The notes: generated from the sequence alone by a model not told the origin. Counted from the first letter of the stretch, positions 1 through 6,654 are shown. The stretch is DNA of 12,194 nucleotides from Bacillota bacterium (GCA_023416655.1 JAEZHK010000132.1:1-12194); one strand, 5' to 3'. Program-made: numbers and translations.

Positions 1-9
1 GGCCAGGCT

Positions 10-1248
10 CTAAGCGTCGGGGACGGCGGAGGCGGAGTTTGCCTGGCGGGCCGCGCGGCGGCTTCGCAGGAGCGTGAAGCCCGCGATCGCCGCCAGCGCG
101 ATCAGCGCGAAGGGGTTTGAGAACACGAGAAGCAGCGCGAGCATCCCCCCGAGCACCGCGACGCCAACTTTAAGCGCCTTCTTCTCAAAGAACTTCAGCG
201 CCGCGAGAAGGCCGAGCAGCGCGTTGCCGATGAAGAACGTGTTGGCGACGGCGACGATGCCTTCGACGGTCATCAGGCCCATCTCCGAGGCAATCAGCAC
301 CAGCGCGTGCGCGAGGGCGAGAAGCCCCATCCCGGCGAACTTCCGCCCGAGGAGCGGGGGCAGAAGCCCCGCCTCGCTGCGCGCGCGAAGCTGCCTGGTC
401 ACGGCCCCGACCACAGAAACCACCGTGCACAGGCAAAAGCCCACCGCCAGCGTCGCAAAGAGCGCGCCGGTGTGCTGACCCATCAACGGCGCGAGCAGCG
501 GCGTCAGTTCCGCGCTCCCGCCATGGGCGGAGAAGTAAGTCTGAAGCGCCAGCGCGGTGATGATGTACACGAACACCACCGTCAATACGCCGATGCGCAT
601 CGCGCGCATGACGGTGCGCTTTGGGTCCTTGATGTCCTCGATGTAGTTGCCGATCACTTCCCAGCCGATGATCGCCCAGAAGAGCACCAACAGGGTCCGG
701 CCTGTTTCGCCAAACCCGGGCAGGCTGACCGGCAGCGCAAGTTTTCTTTCCGCCGCAATGGTCAGCGCGCTGCCGCAGATTAAGACCAGCGCCGTGACGG
801 ACGACAACACCAGCACCAGCCGCCCCATCGCCGTCGTGCCCGAGGCGACCAGCGCGTAGCAGGCGGCGAGCACCGCCACGGCCAGGATGATGGTCGGCGC
901 GCCCGGCAGCACCGCCTTTAAAAAACCCGCCGCGGTGTACGCGACCGCCACCGGGCCGAAGCACACCGCAGCCGTCAGGCAGTTGGAGGCCAGCTCCCGG
1001 CAGCCTTCGCCCAGCATGCGTCCGACCATCAGACTCATGCCCTCGTTGCATTTCACGCGCTCCGCCATTTTCGCAAACACATACGCGAACAGCGCGTTCA
1101 GCGCCATCATAATCGCCCACGCGACCAGCGCGCCGTTTCCAAGCGACGAATACGCCAGCGGCGGCAAAAAAAGAATGCCCGAACCGAGCACCGGCCCGAT
1201 CATCAACGCGCTGAGCGTCATCACCCCGAGTTTCCTTTTTGATTTCAT
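10..1248 (-). CDS. APC-superfamily amino-acid transporter
   Basis: Integral membrane protein of about 412 residues, predicted to carry an amino acid across the cytoplasmic membrane. Nearly the whole length consists of hydrophobic segments (roughly 12). The first segment holds a glycine-rich GPVLGSGILFLPP stretch, as in APC carriers, where it lines the substrate site. A mid-protein segment with the sequence FWAIIGWEVIGNYIEDIKDP matches the conserved 'G.E....E.K.P.R' region of the family. Length and this region recall YjeH-type methionine/branched-chain amino-acid exporters, but the substrate is a guess. Start: ATG at 1248 has GGAGGGG 12 nt upstream; a TTG at 1254 has the same site at 6 nt and would add two residues. 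It is divergent from a LysR regulator, a common arrangement for regulated amino-acid transporters. The stop lies 9 bp from the window edge, so nothing can be said of what follows. Confidence 0.85.
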   Translation of the reverse strand: MKSKRKLGVMTLSALMIGPVLGSGILFLPPLAYSSLGNGALVAWAIMMALNALFAYVFAKMAERVKCNEGMSLMVGRMLGEGCRELASNCLTAAVCFGPVAVAYTAAGFLKAVLPGAPTIILAVAVLAACYALVASGTTAMGRLVLVLSSVTALVLICGSALTIAAERKLALPVSLPGFGETGRTLLVLFWAIIGWEVIGNYIEDIKDPKRTVMRAMRIGVLTVVFVYIITALALQTYFSAHGGSAELTPLLAPLMGQHTGALFATLAVGFCLCTVVSVVGAVTRQLRARSEAGLLPPLLGRKFAGMGLLALAHALVLIASEMGLMTVEGIVAVANTFFIGNALLGLLAALKFFEKKALKVGVAVLGGMLALLLVFSNPFALIALAAIAGFTLLRSRRAARQANSASAVPDA

Positions 1249-1274
1249 TTTCAAGGGAATCCCCTCCAGAAAAC

Positions 1275-1303
1275 ATTGTACCGCGCGCAGGATCATCTGT
1301 AAA
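1275..1303 (-). promoter_or_regulatory. Predicted sigma70 promoter of the APC transporter
   Basis: Read on the minus strand: TTTACA, 17-bp spacer, TACAAT, followed by the GGAGGGG ribosome site and the transporter start. It lies in the 125-bp divergent gap, next to the LysR promoter, so one bound regulator could act on both. Confidence 0.6.
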
Positions 1304-1319
1304 ATTGAAAGTTGGAATA

Positions 1320-1348
1320 TTGACATTCAAAAGTTTCGATGGTACGAT
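1320..1348 (+). promoter_or_regulatory. Predicted sigma70 promoter of the LysR gene
   Basis: TTGACA at 1320-1325, 17-bp spacer, TACGAT at 1343-1348, giving a start about 20 nt before the GTG codon. Just upstream TTGAA (1305-1309) and TTCAA (1326-1330) form a short dyad spanning the region between the two promoters. It is a weak candidate for a LysR operator and could be chance. Confidence 0.55.
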
Positions 1349-1373
1349 CTGGCTGTCGAAAGGGGAGAGGCGC

Positions 1374-2252
1374 GTGGAGATCCGGAACTTCAAGTCCTTC
1401 AAAAAGATCGCCGAGACCGGCAGCTTCACCAAAGCGGCTCAGGCGCTGGGCTACACCCAGTCCACGCTGACCGCGCAGATTCAGGCGCTGGAGGCGTTCT
1501 ACGGCCGGCCCGTGTTCGAGCGGCTGGGGAAATCCATCCGGCTGACGGCGTTCGGGCAGCGGCTCCTCAAAAGCGCCGACGCGCTGATCGAAATGTACGA
1601 AAAGGTGCGGGACCTGGGGGAGGCCGAGGCCGAGCCGCAGGGCGTTCTGCGCATCGGCTCGCCGGAGTCTTTGATGATGTACCGGCTCTTCGGCATCCTC
1701 AAGGAGTACAAGACCCTCTACCCGCAGGTGGAAATTTCCATCGTCAACGACAGCTGCAACCAGATCCGCGCGCTGGTCGTCTCGGGGGATCTGGACATCG
1801 GCTTTACGCTGCAGCCGGACTTCGTCTACCAGAATCTGGAGGTGATCGCGCTCCGGGAGGAGGCGCTTTGCTTCGTCGCGCCGTGTTCCTATCAAGGCGA
1901 CGATTTCGTCCCGGACGACAGGCACATGCTGCTGAGCACCGAGCGGGATTGCAGCTACCGCCAGGCCTTCGACGAATACCTGGCGAGCCGGAACTACTGC
2001 CCGCGCAACGTGCTCGAGACGCAGAGCGTCGAGGCCATCAAAAAGTTCATCATCAACGGCATGGGCTTTTCCTTCCTGCCCCGGTACGCCGTTTCGGAGG
2101 AGGCGCGCAAGGGGCTGTTGTGCGTCAAGCCTTACGAGGGCGACCTGAGGCTTTACTCGCAGATCGTGTACCACAAGAACAAGTGGCTCAGCCCAGCGCT
2201 GAACCGCCTGATCGCGCTCAGCCAGGCCAGAAGCGCCGAGTGGGCCGAATGA
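1374..2252 (+). CDS. LysR-family transcriptional regulator
   Basis: A 292-residue DNA-binding regulator, the usual length for LysR proteins. The N-terminal winged helix-turn-helix is clear at residues 5-60 (ETGSFTKAAQALGYTQSTLT, then a dimerisation helix). Residues from about 90 to the end form the periplasmic-binding-protein-like effector domain, starting GVLRIGSPESL. The GTG at 1374 is chosen because the HTH begins at the expected distance and a purine-rich site (AAGGGGAGAGG) sits just upstream; in-frame codons further 5' lie under the divergent promoters. Its position back-to-back with the APC transporter suggests it controls that gene and itself. The ligand cannot be read from sequence. 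The GH32 gene downstream has its own promoter, so control of that gene is less likely. Confidence 0.93.
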   Translation: MEIRNFKSFKKIAETGSFTKAAQALGYTQSTLTAQIQALEAFYGRPVFERLGKSIRLTAFGQRLLKSADALIEMYEKVRDLGEAEAEPQGVLRIGSPESLMMYRLFGILKEYKTLYPQVEISIVNDSCNQIRALVVSGDLDIGFTLQPDFVYQNLEVIALREEALCFVAPCSYQGDDFVPDDRHMLLSTERDCSYRQAFDEYLASRNYCPRNVLETQSVEAIKKFIINGMGFSFLPRYAVSEEARKGLLCVKPYEGDLRLYSQIVYHKNKWLSPALNRLIALSQARSAEWAE

Positions 2253-2291
2253 GGATGTCCTGGAAAATTGGGCTGCGGACGGCGGCATCCG

Positions 2292-2359
2292 GCGTCCATT
2301 CGTTGCGTCGGCATCGGCGGGCGTGGTATGATGGACGCATGAAGGGGTGAGGCGTCCAT
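2292..2359 (+). promoter_or_regulatory. GH32 promoter with three copies of octamer GCGTCCAT
   Basis: Promoter: TTGCGT (2303-2308), 18-bp spacer, TATGAT (2327-2332) preceded by TG at -15/-14 (extended -10). The octamer GCGTCCAT occurs at 2292-2299 (forward), 2331-2338 (inverted) and 2352-2359 (forward). Copy 1 is upstream of -35, copy 2 overlaps -10 and the start site, and copy 3 overlaps the start codon. Such spacing suits a repressor operator; no regulator is identified. The leader would be only about 18-20 nt, with AGGGGTGAGG as ribosome site. Confidence 0.55.
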
Positions 2360-3680
2360 GGTACAATCCATATACCATCTGCATCCGGGGGCAAACTGGA
2401 TGAACGACCCGAACGGCCCGGTCTTCCTGAACGGCCAAATGCACCTGTTCTACCAATCCAACCCCTTCGGCGCGGTGTGGGGCAACATGACGTGGGGGCA
2501 CGCCGTTAGCCCGGACATGGTGCATTGGCGGCGGCTCGGGTATGCGCTCCGGCCGGATATGCCCTATGACGCGCAGGGCGTGTTTTCCGGCTGCTGCATG
2601 GTGAAGGACGGCCTGCCGCACATCCTCTACACCGGGGTATATCCGGAATGCGTGTGCCTGGCGGTGGGGGACGCGGACGGGATGAACTTTGTCAAGCACC
2701 CCGAAAACCCGGTGCTTCGGCAGGGGGAGGCGAACCTTCTGGGCTGGCGCGATCCCTTCGTGTGGCGCGAGGGCGGCGAATACCGGATGGCACTGGGCGC
2801 GGCGCGCAGCGGCGAGGGCACCTGGATCGAGCTGTACCGAAGCGGCGACCTGATCCATTGGGAGCGCATGGCCGATCTTGCGCGCAGCGCGCCCGGCTCG
2901 CCGGATGAAATGTGGGAGTGCCCAAATGTATTGTTCGGGGATGATGGCGAGGCCGCGATCGTGGTCTCCGCGGTGCCCGCGTTTGAAACCAGGGTCCTGT
3001 CCGGGACATTGAAGGACGGCTGCTTTACCGAGCGCGGCTTGGGCGCTTACGACCTGGGCGACTGCTTCTACGCGCCCAACACGGTGATCCACCCGGACGG
3101 ACGCGCGATCCAGTTCGGCTGGATGCGCGAGCGCGGCGACGAAGACGCCCGCGCGGCGCAAGGCTGGCAGGGCGTGATGACGCTGCCGCGCGAGGTGCGG
3201 CTGGAGGACGGCTCGGTCCGCGTCCGCCCCGCGAAGGAATGCGCGGGTCTGCGGGATGAGGCGTTGGCCGTCCTTTCGCGCCGCGAACTCTCCGCCGGGG
3301 AAACGCTCGATTTGGCGCGCGGCCAGTTTTTGGAACTTGAGCTTTACTGCGACGGCGCATCGGCGTTCGCGCTGGACGCGCTGTCGGACGGGCACGGGCG
3401 GCGCGTAAGGATGCAATTCGACGGCAGGGGCGCGGTGGAGATTGACTTTGGCGCGCTGTCGGGCGGAAAGGATCGCTTTGTCCGCGCGCGATACCGCGCC
3501 GAAGCGGAACTGCGGCTCAGGCTGTATGTGGACGGAACCGCGCTGGAGCTTTATATCAACGAGCGCGAGGCGCTGTCCACGCGCGCCTATCCCGACGCGG
3601 CGTGTGACGCGCTCTCACTTCAAGCCCTTTCCGGGCTTCGCGTCAGGCGGCTGGACGTGTTCCGGATCCACTCCGCTTAA
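2358..3680 (+). CDS. Glycoside hydrolase family 32 beta-fructosidase (sucrose-6-phosphate hydrolase/levanase type)
   Basis: Retaining glycosidase cleaving terminal beta-D-fructosyl residues from sucrose, sucrose-6-phosphate or short fructans. The three GH32 signature blocks are present: WMNDPNG at 14-20 with nucleophile Asp17, WRDP at 130-133 with transition-state stabiliser Asp132, and WECPN at 186-190 with acid/base Glu187. The blocks FYAPNT (238-242) and FGWM (253-256) also fit the five-bladed propeller. Residues from about 300 to 440 make the usual beta-sandwich domain. There is no signal peptide, so it acts in the cytoplasm. At 440 residues it is slightly shorter than typical SacA/ScrB enzymes. 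The start is fixed by a ribosome site 5 nt upstream and the motif distance. No PTS component, sugar permease or fructokinase is in the window, so the transported substrate is unknown. Confidence 0.93.
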   Translation: MVQSIYHLHPGANWMNDPNGPVFLNGQMHLFYQSNPFGAVWGNMTWGHAVSPDMVHWRRLGYALRPDMPYDAQGVFSGCCMVKDGLPHILYTGVYPECVCLAVGDADGMNFVKHPENPVLRQGEANLLGWRDPFVWREGGEYRMALGAARSGEGTWIELYRSGDLIHWERMADLARSAPGSPDEMWECPNVLFGDDGEAAIVVSAVPAFETRVLSGTLKDGCFTERGLGAYDLGDCFYAPNTVIHPDGRAIQFGWMRERGDEDARAAQGWQGVMTLPREVRLEDGSVRVRPAKECAGLRDEALAVLSRRELSAGETLDLARGQFLELELYCDGASAFALDALSDGHGRRVRMQFDGRGAVEIDFGALSGGKDRFVRARYRAEAELRLRLYVDGTALELYINEREALSTRAYPDAACDALSLQALSGLRVRRLDVFRIHSA

Positions 3681-3697
3681 CCGTCTGGGGACAGATG

Positions 3698-3732
3698 AAA
3701 ACCCGCTCATGACAGGATTGAGCGGGTTTTTT
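3698..3732 (+). terminator. Rho-independent terminator of the GH32 gene
   Basis: A 12-bp perfect stem (3698-3709 with 3719-3730, core ACCCGCTCA/TGAGCGGGT), 9-nt loop, ending in six T. It lies 18 nt after the stop codon. Confidence 0.92.
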
Positions 3733-3766
3733 AGATAGCCCTTCTTGATTCGCCTGGCCTGCCGGA

Positions 3767-3811
3767 CTACGGGTTGATCACGTTGACCGGCTCGTCGGCC
3801 AGAAAAATTTC
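3767..3811 (-). pseudogene. Possible C-terminal scrap of a 2-hydroxyacid dehydrogenase gene
   Basis: On the minus strand 14 sense codons read EIFLADEPVNVINP, then TAG. The ending '(G/D)EPVNVINP-stop' resembles the C-termini of D-isomer 2-hydroxyacid dehydrogenases. An in-frame TAG precedes it at 3812-3814, with no recognisable dehydrogenase sequence before that. It is too short for a firm call; a chance match is quite possible. Confidence 0.25.
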
Positions 3812-3846
3812 CTACTTACGTAATATCCCGTAACCCGGGTTCCAAT

Positions 3847-4018
3847 CGCTCTCGGCGACCTGCGCGCCGGGAGCGTATCTGTTTCCATAACCAGTGCGCA
3901 CACTGGTGTAGGAAACAATTCCTGGGGTCAGTGAGCCGCCCGGAAATCCCGCAGGATTTCATGGCTCACGCAGATTTCCTCCCATTGCATTGAAAAGCCG
4001 CTTGCGGGTTTTCAATGC
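3847..4018. repeat. Cluster of four consecutive hairpins, possible structured RNA
   Basis: Four inverted repeats follow each other. H1: 3847-3857 with 3865-3875 (11 bp, one G-T pair). H2: 3881-3886 with 3911-3916 and, after a 3x3 internal loop, 3890-3896 with 3901-3907, loop CGCA. H3: 3931-3937 with 3963-3969 and inner 3943-3949 with 3954-3960, again loop CGCA. H4: 3987-3996 with 4009-4018, inner CCGC/GCGG. H4 abuts the stop codon of the minus-strand gene at 4020 but has no T-run on either strand, so it is not a standard terminator. This stretch has no convincing gene. It could be a 3' UTR structure, a mobile-element remnant or an unlisted RNA. Confidence 0.55.
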
Positions 4019-4019
4019 C

Positions 4020-4871
4020 CTAGCCTTGCAGCGCGTCGGTCTTCTTGGGGCTCTGGCGGCCCATGATCCGGGGCGCGCGGCGTTCCAGCGCGGCCAGCGA
4101 GATTTCCACGTCCTCGTGCACTTCCTCGGGCGAAAACGCGCCCACCGTCACCATGTCCTGGGGGCGCAGCGTCGCGTAGGAGAACGTGAGGCCCACGAAC
4201 GGCGATACGCGTCCCGCCGCCATCGCCTTGATCGACATGACGGGCTTTTTCGCGCCGTGGATCACCTTGTGGATGTACTCGACCTCCACCTGCATCAGAA
4301 AGCCCGCGCAGTTGTAGATCTGGATGTAGGTCTCCACATCATAATTGTTCAGGTCCGAGAACACGATCATCTCCGGCATGTGCGCGGAAAGGCCCGGAAC
4401 CATGCCGTTCTCCCGGATCATGCCGAGGTAGTCAGGCAGGCGGTCGATGGTGCGGGTGTTCTTGCACACCAGCTGCTCGGCGCTTGCGTGGTGCGGCATG
4501 CAGAAGGTCGCGCCGATCTTGCGGGAGGCTTCGATCGTCGCGCGCGCCTCGTCCCGCGCCGCCTGATTGTCGTCCACATTGAGGATCGGCGTGTCGATCA
4601 GGATCACCTTTTTGCCGGTATGGTCTTCGGCGAGCTTCGCGGCGTCCACCAGGATGGGCGAAAGCAGCATCGGGCCCATCATGGCGTCGATCCCATATTC
4701 AAGGTACGCCTCGATGACCTCCGCGATCGATTCGCGGCTCGCGTGGTGCGATGTGATCATATTGTCCGAGGCGACGCTGGTATGGCTGTAGCCCACCAGC
4801 CAGTTGCTGCCGATCAGCATCCGGGGCAGCGAAACGCCGCCGACCACCGTGCGCGGGAACATCGTTTCCAT
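4020..4871 (-). CDS. Conserved hypothetical protein, TIM-barrel-like (aldo-keto reductase-like C-terminus)
   Basis: A 283-residue soluble protein without signal peptide or membrane segment. I do not recognise a named family. Alternating short hydrophobic strands and helices suggest a TIM barrel: VILIDTPIL (89-97), TFCMPHH (122-128), GLSAHMPE (160-167), PVMSIKAMAAGR (210-221) and MVTVGAFSPEEV (240-251). The 'xxIKxxAxGR' strand followed by 'D-VxVGxxSPEEV' closely recalls the end of aldo-keto reductase barrels, but the classical AKR start (D..Y..E) and its catalytic tetrad are not apparent. Two His pairs (42-43, 127-128) could bind a metal. The start ATG at 4871 follows GAGGAGA by 7 nt; a longer frame reading would run through the promoter. 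It is a lone gene with its own promoter, and the neighbours give no clue to its substrate. Confidence 0.75.
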   Translation of the reverse strand: METMFPRTVVGGVSLPRMLIGSNWLVGYSHTSVASDNMITSHHASRESIAEVIEAYLEYGIDAMMGPMLLSPILVDAAKLAEDHTGKKVILIDTPILNVDDNQAARDEARATIEASRKIGATFCMPHHASAEQLVCKNTRTIDRLPDYLGMIRENGMVPGLSAHMPEMIVFSDLNNYDVETYIQIYNCAGFLMQVEVEYIHKVIHGAKKPVMSIKAMAAGRVSPFVGLTFSYATLRPQDMVTVGAFSPEEVHEDVEISLAALERRAPRIMGRQSPKKTDALQG

Positions 4872-4916
4872 AAGGGATTCTCCTCTCAGGCCCCGGGTTG
4901 ACTCGGGAACACATGC

Positions 4917-4945
4917 AAGGTAGCACAGTTGCCGGAGGATGTCAA
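4917..4945 (-). promoter_or_regulatory. Predicted promoter of the TIM-barrel-like gene
   Basis: Minus strand: TTGACA (4940-4945), 17-bp spacer, TACCTT (4917-4922) preceded by TGC, an extended -10. The leader to the ATG is about 45 nt. Repeat element A begins 22 bp upstream of the -35. Confidence 0.65.
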
Positions 4946-4967
4946 GGGATGGAAACGGGGCGGGCAA

Positions 4968-5125
4968 TACCAACTCCAAGCATAAATCACTCGTTGCGCC
5001 GGGTCTTTTCGCGCGCCGCAGTGTCGCCTTCCGCTCAAAATAGCGCTGCTATTCCTCGCTCCGGCTCCTTGCGCCGCATTAAAAATCCCTCGCCGCTTTG
5101 GAGTGATTTATGCTCTCCATTGGTA
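4968..5125. repeat. Inverted-repeat element, copy A (MITE-like, 158 bp)
   Basis: Starts TACCAA and ends TTGGTA. A second arm AGCATAAATCACTC (4979-4992) pairs perfectly with GAGTGATTTATGCT (5101-5114). A central hairpin is AATAGC-gct-GCTATT (5039-5053). Copy B at 7811-7971 aligns along its whole length with many substitutions, yet its arms also pair perfectly. The ends are TA...TA, as expected for elements inserting at TA (IS630/Tc1-mariner-derived MITEs); this origin is inferred. No protein is encoded. The element lies between two minus-strand genes. Confidence 0.8.
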
Positions 5126-5135
5126 CAAAACGTGC

Positions 5136-5158
5136 AAAAAAGCGCCGGGACCGCGGCG
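5136..5158 (-). terminator. Probable terminator of the ferritin-like gene
   Basis: On the minus strand CGCCG (5154-5158) pairs with CGGCG (5143-5147) over a 6-nt loop, then C and six T. The stem is short, and it lies about 140 nt after the stop codon of the ferritin-like gene, outside repeat A. Confidence 0.5.
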
Positions 5159-5297
5159 TTCAAGGTTGCCCGCCTTCGCGGTACACGGTTCCTGGCGTTA
5201 TACGTCAAGATCGGGCCCGCAGTAGGATCGGCAAGCCCGCGGCGCGGCAGCCCGGCGCGTTACTCCGCCGGAACGCGGCCCGGCGGTGGGGTACTCC
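5159..5297. other. Non-coding 3' region of the ferritin-like gene
   Basis: No gene is seen here. One perfect 7-bp hairpin, CCGCCGG (5265-5271) with CCGGCGG (5280-5286), lies 12 nt beyond the stop codon. It lacks a T-run and may protect the mRNA end. Confidence 0.4.
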
Positions 5298-5735
5298 TTA
5301 GCACTTCTTGGGAGGGCACAGCGCCTCGCCGAGCAGCATCGCGGTCCAGATGCGCGCGTGCGCGTATTCGTCGCCCAGGATCGAGGTCAGGAGATACCGG
5401 ATTTTATAGGTTGGGGCGCACATGGCGAGCTCCGCGTACCTTCTGATCGCGCCCAGTTCCCCCTGGATCGCTGTCTCCACGTCGGTCACAAAGTTCCCGG
5501 ACGCCGGAGGGCAGTTCGCCGGCGGCTCGTTGGGCGGCGGGCAGATCCCCAGAAGGGCGGCCTGCAGCCGCGCGTGGCCGTACTCGTCCCCGACGATGCT
5601 GATGATGAGCTCCCTCAGGATTTCCGTGGGCGCCTCCTGAGCGATTTGTGCGTAGAAACCGGCGTCGCACAGTTCGTCAAGAATTGAATCTTCCAGCTGT
5701 CCCCTGTAGTTGTCACACATGCTGGGCTGAGCCAT
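5298..5735 (-). CDS. Ferritin-like diiron protein with internally duplicated helix pair
   Basis: A 145-residue soluble protein of the ferritin/rubrerythrin-like superfamily. Two similar halves each supply a Glu and an ExxH motif: Glu21 with Glu51-x-x-His54 (GDEYGHAR), and Glu93 with Glu123-x-x-His126 (GDEYAHAR). Together they give the classical carboxylate-bridged diiron site of a four-helix bundle. The halves are joined by a Cys/Pro-rich linker (CPPPNEPPANCPP, 65-77), and the protein ends in CPPKKC, so seven cysteines are present in all. There is no rubredoxin domain, so it is not a classical rubrerythrin. The role (peroxide defence, iron handling or spore coat) is not decidable. The ATG at 5735 follows AAGGAGA by 7 nt; the in-frame ATG two codons earlier is too close to that site. 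It is a single gene, preceded by a leader with strong secondary structure. Confidence 0.85.
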   Translation of the reverse strand: MAQPSMCDNYRGQLEDSILDELCDAGFYAQIAQEAPTEILRELIISIVGDEYGHARLQAALLGICPPPNEPPANCPPASGNFVTDVETAIQGELGAIRRYAELAMCAPTYKIRYLLTSILGDEYAHARIWTAMLLGEALCPPKKC

Positions 5736-5752
5736 AGTCATTCTCCTTTCAT

Positions 5753-5867
5753 GGGCCCTGAGATGGTCCCCCATCCGCAGGCACGAGGCCCGGGACCACT
5801 GCCAGTGCATTCGGGAAGTAGGTCCGGGCCCCTGCATTTCCGCTGGGTTGGGGCCCTGAATATCATA
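5753..5867 (-). promoter_or_regulatory. Potentially structured leader of the ferritin-like gene
   Basis: Three GGGCCC palindromes (5753-5758, 5826-5831, 5851-5856) can pair with one another. The arms TGGTCCC (5764-5770) and GGGACCA (5792-5798) form a further stem, and CACTG/CAGTG a small one. A TATGAT-like -10 lies at 5862-5867 on the minus strand, but I find no good -35. No known riboswitch was recognised. Between 5868 and 5982 I see nothing further. Confidence 0.35.
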
Positions 5868-5982
5868 TTCCTGAAAGAATGCGGAAGTTCGGCTTAGTCA
5901 TAACGATGTCGAAACGGGGCGAGCCAGCCCTGGCCACAAATCCCAGTGACGCCCCGAATCCCTGCGCCTCATCGCCAGCCCC

Positions 5983-6011
5983 TTGACTGCGCGTCCGGCC
6001 GGAGTTATGAT
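5983..6011 (+). promoter_or_regulatory. Predicted sigma70 promoter of the 165-aa hypothetical gene
   Basis: TTGACT (5983-5988), 17-bp spacer, TATGAT (6006-6011). The start would fall about 30 nt before the ATG at 6047. Confidence 0.75.
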
Positions 6012-6046
6012 GGTCGGGGAACAATGCCCGGAAGTGGGGGAAAGCC

Positions 6047-6544
6047 ATGGACGCACAGGAACACGGCGCCGGCGGAAAATCGCCGCGGGAGATTCTGGAT
6101 CGGCTCGACGCGCGGTACCGGGAACTTTCCGAGCTTGCCGGCGCGCGCGAAAAGCCCAAAGCCACCTTAAGCGGCATCTTCGACCGGTGGTTCCGCAGTT
6201 CCACGGCGTCGGAACCGGAGCCGATGTTCACGGATTTCATCAAATCCGTGCAGATTTTGCTTTCAGAGCTTGCGGAGGCGCTGGGAGAGGCGGACGAAGC
6301 TGAGCGGAGCGCGGCGGCCCAGGGCGCAGCGGGGCTTATGCTGCGCGTCAAGCCCGTCAACGAAAAGAGCCAGGCCGAGTGGTACATGGTCGCGGCGGAG
6401 TACAGCTTTTCCGAGCTGGTGCCGCTGACGCCGCCGGATACGCTCAGGGCGATCCGGGACGCCTACGTGCGCGGCACACCCAAGCGCATGATGTATCCCC
6501 GCCAGCGGGATCTTTTGAAGAAGATGGAGCAGGGGCTTCGCTGA
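6047..6544 (+). CDS. Hypothetical protein, 165 aa, soluble and mostly helical
   Basis: I do not recognise this protein. It has no signal peptide or membrane segment. Residues 12-40 and 60-95 are charged and helical, the latter an amphipathic stretch rich in Ala, Glu and Leu (LLSELAEALGEADEAERSAA). Residues 108-165 are more conserved-looking, with aromatic residues (EWYMVAAEYSFSELVPL) and a basic C-terminus (RMMYPRQRDLLKKMEQ). It is well supported as a gene: a near-consensus promoter, a GTGGGGG site 6 nt before the ATG, and a terminator 40 nt after the stop. It is transcribed alone. The ligase gene follows on the same strand but is separated by two terminators, so a shared function is not implied. 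Confidence 0.75.
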   Translation: MDAQEHGAGGKSPREILDRLDARYRELSELAGAREKPKATLSGIFDRWFRSSTASEPEPMFTDFIKSVQILLSELAEALGEADEAERSAAAQGAAGLMLRVKPVNEKSQAEWYMVAAEYSFSELVPLTPPDTLRAIRDAYVRGTPKRMMYPRQRDLLKKMEQGLR

Positions 6545-6586
6545 AAGGCGAATCGACGGGCCTCATGAAAAGGATGGTCTTATCGC

Positions 6587-6614
6587 AAGGCCCGCCGGTG
6601 AAGGCGGGCCTTTT
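6587..6614 (+). terminator. Rho-independent terminator of the 165-aa gene
   Basis: A 10-bp perfect stem, AAGGCCCGCC (6587-6596) with GGCGGGCCTT (6603-6612), 6-nt loop, ending in a short T-run. Confidence 0.85.
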
Positions 6615-6654
6615 CGTTTCCTGTAATGCTGCCTGTGCGGTTACGGTGGCAAGC

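Noticed and set aside
185..1432. Minus-strand frame (415 codons) overlapping the permease in another frame
   Set aside because: Gly/Arg/Asp-rich shadow; the permease frame has proper membrane segments and start.
1293..3416. Long minus-strand open frame (707 codons) across the LysR and GH32 genes
   Set aside because: Antisense shadow in GC-rich DNA; its translation is rich in His, Arg, Ala and Val without domain logic, while the plus strand holds two complete families with motifs and ribosome sites.
3809..3962. Small minus-strand frame starting at the ATG at 3962 through the hairpins
   Set aside because: No ribosome site and an arginine-rich, low-plausibility product; the inverted repeats explain the sequence better.
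3987..4018. Hairpin at the stop of the TIM-barrel-like gene as a standard terminator
   Set aside because: The stem is strong but no T-run follows on either strand; kept only as part of the hairpin cluster.
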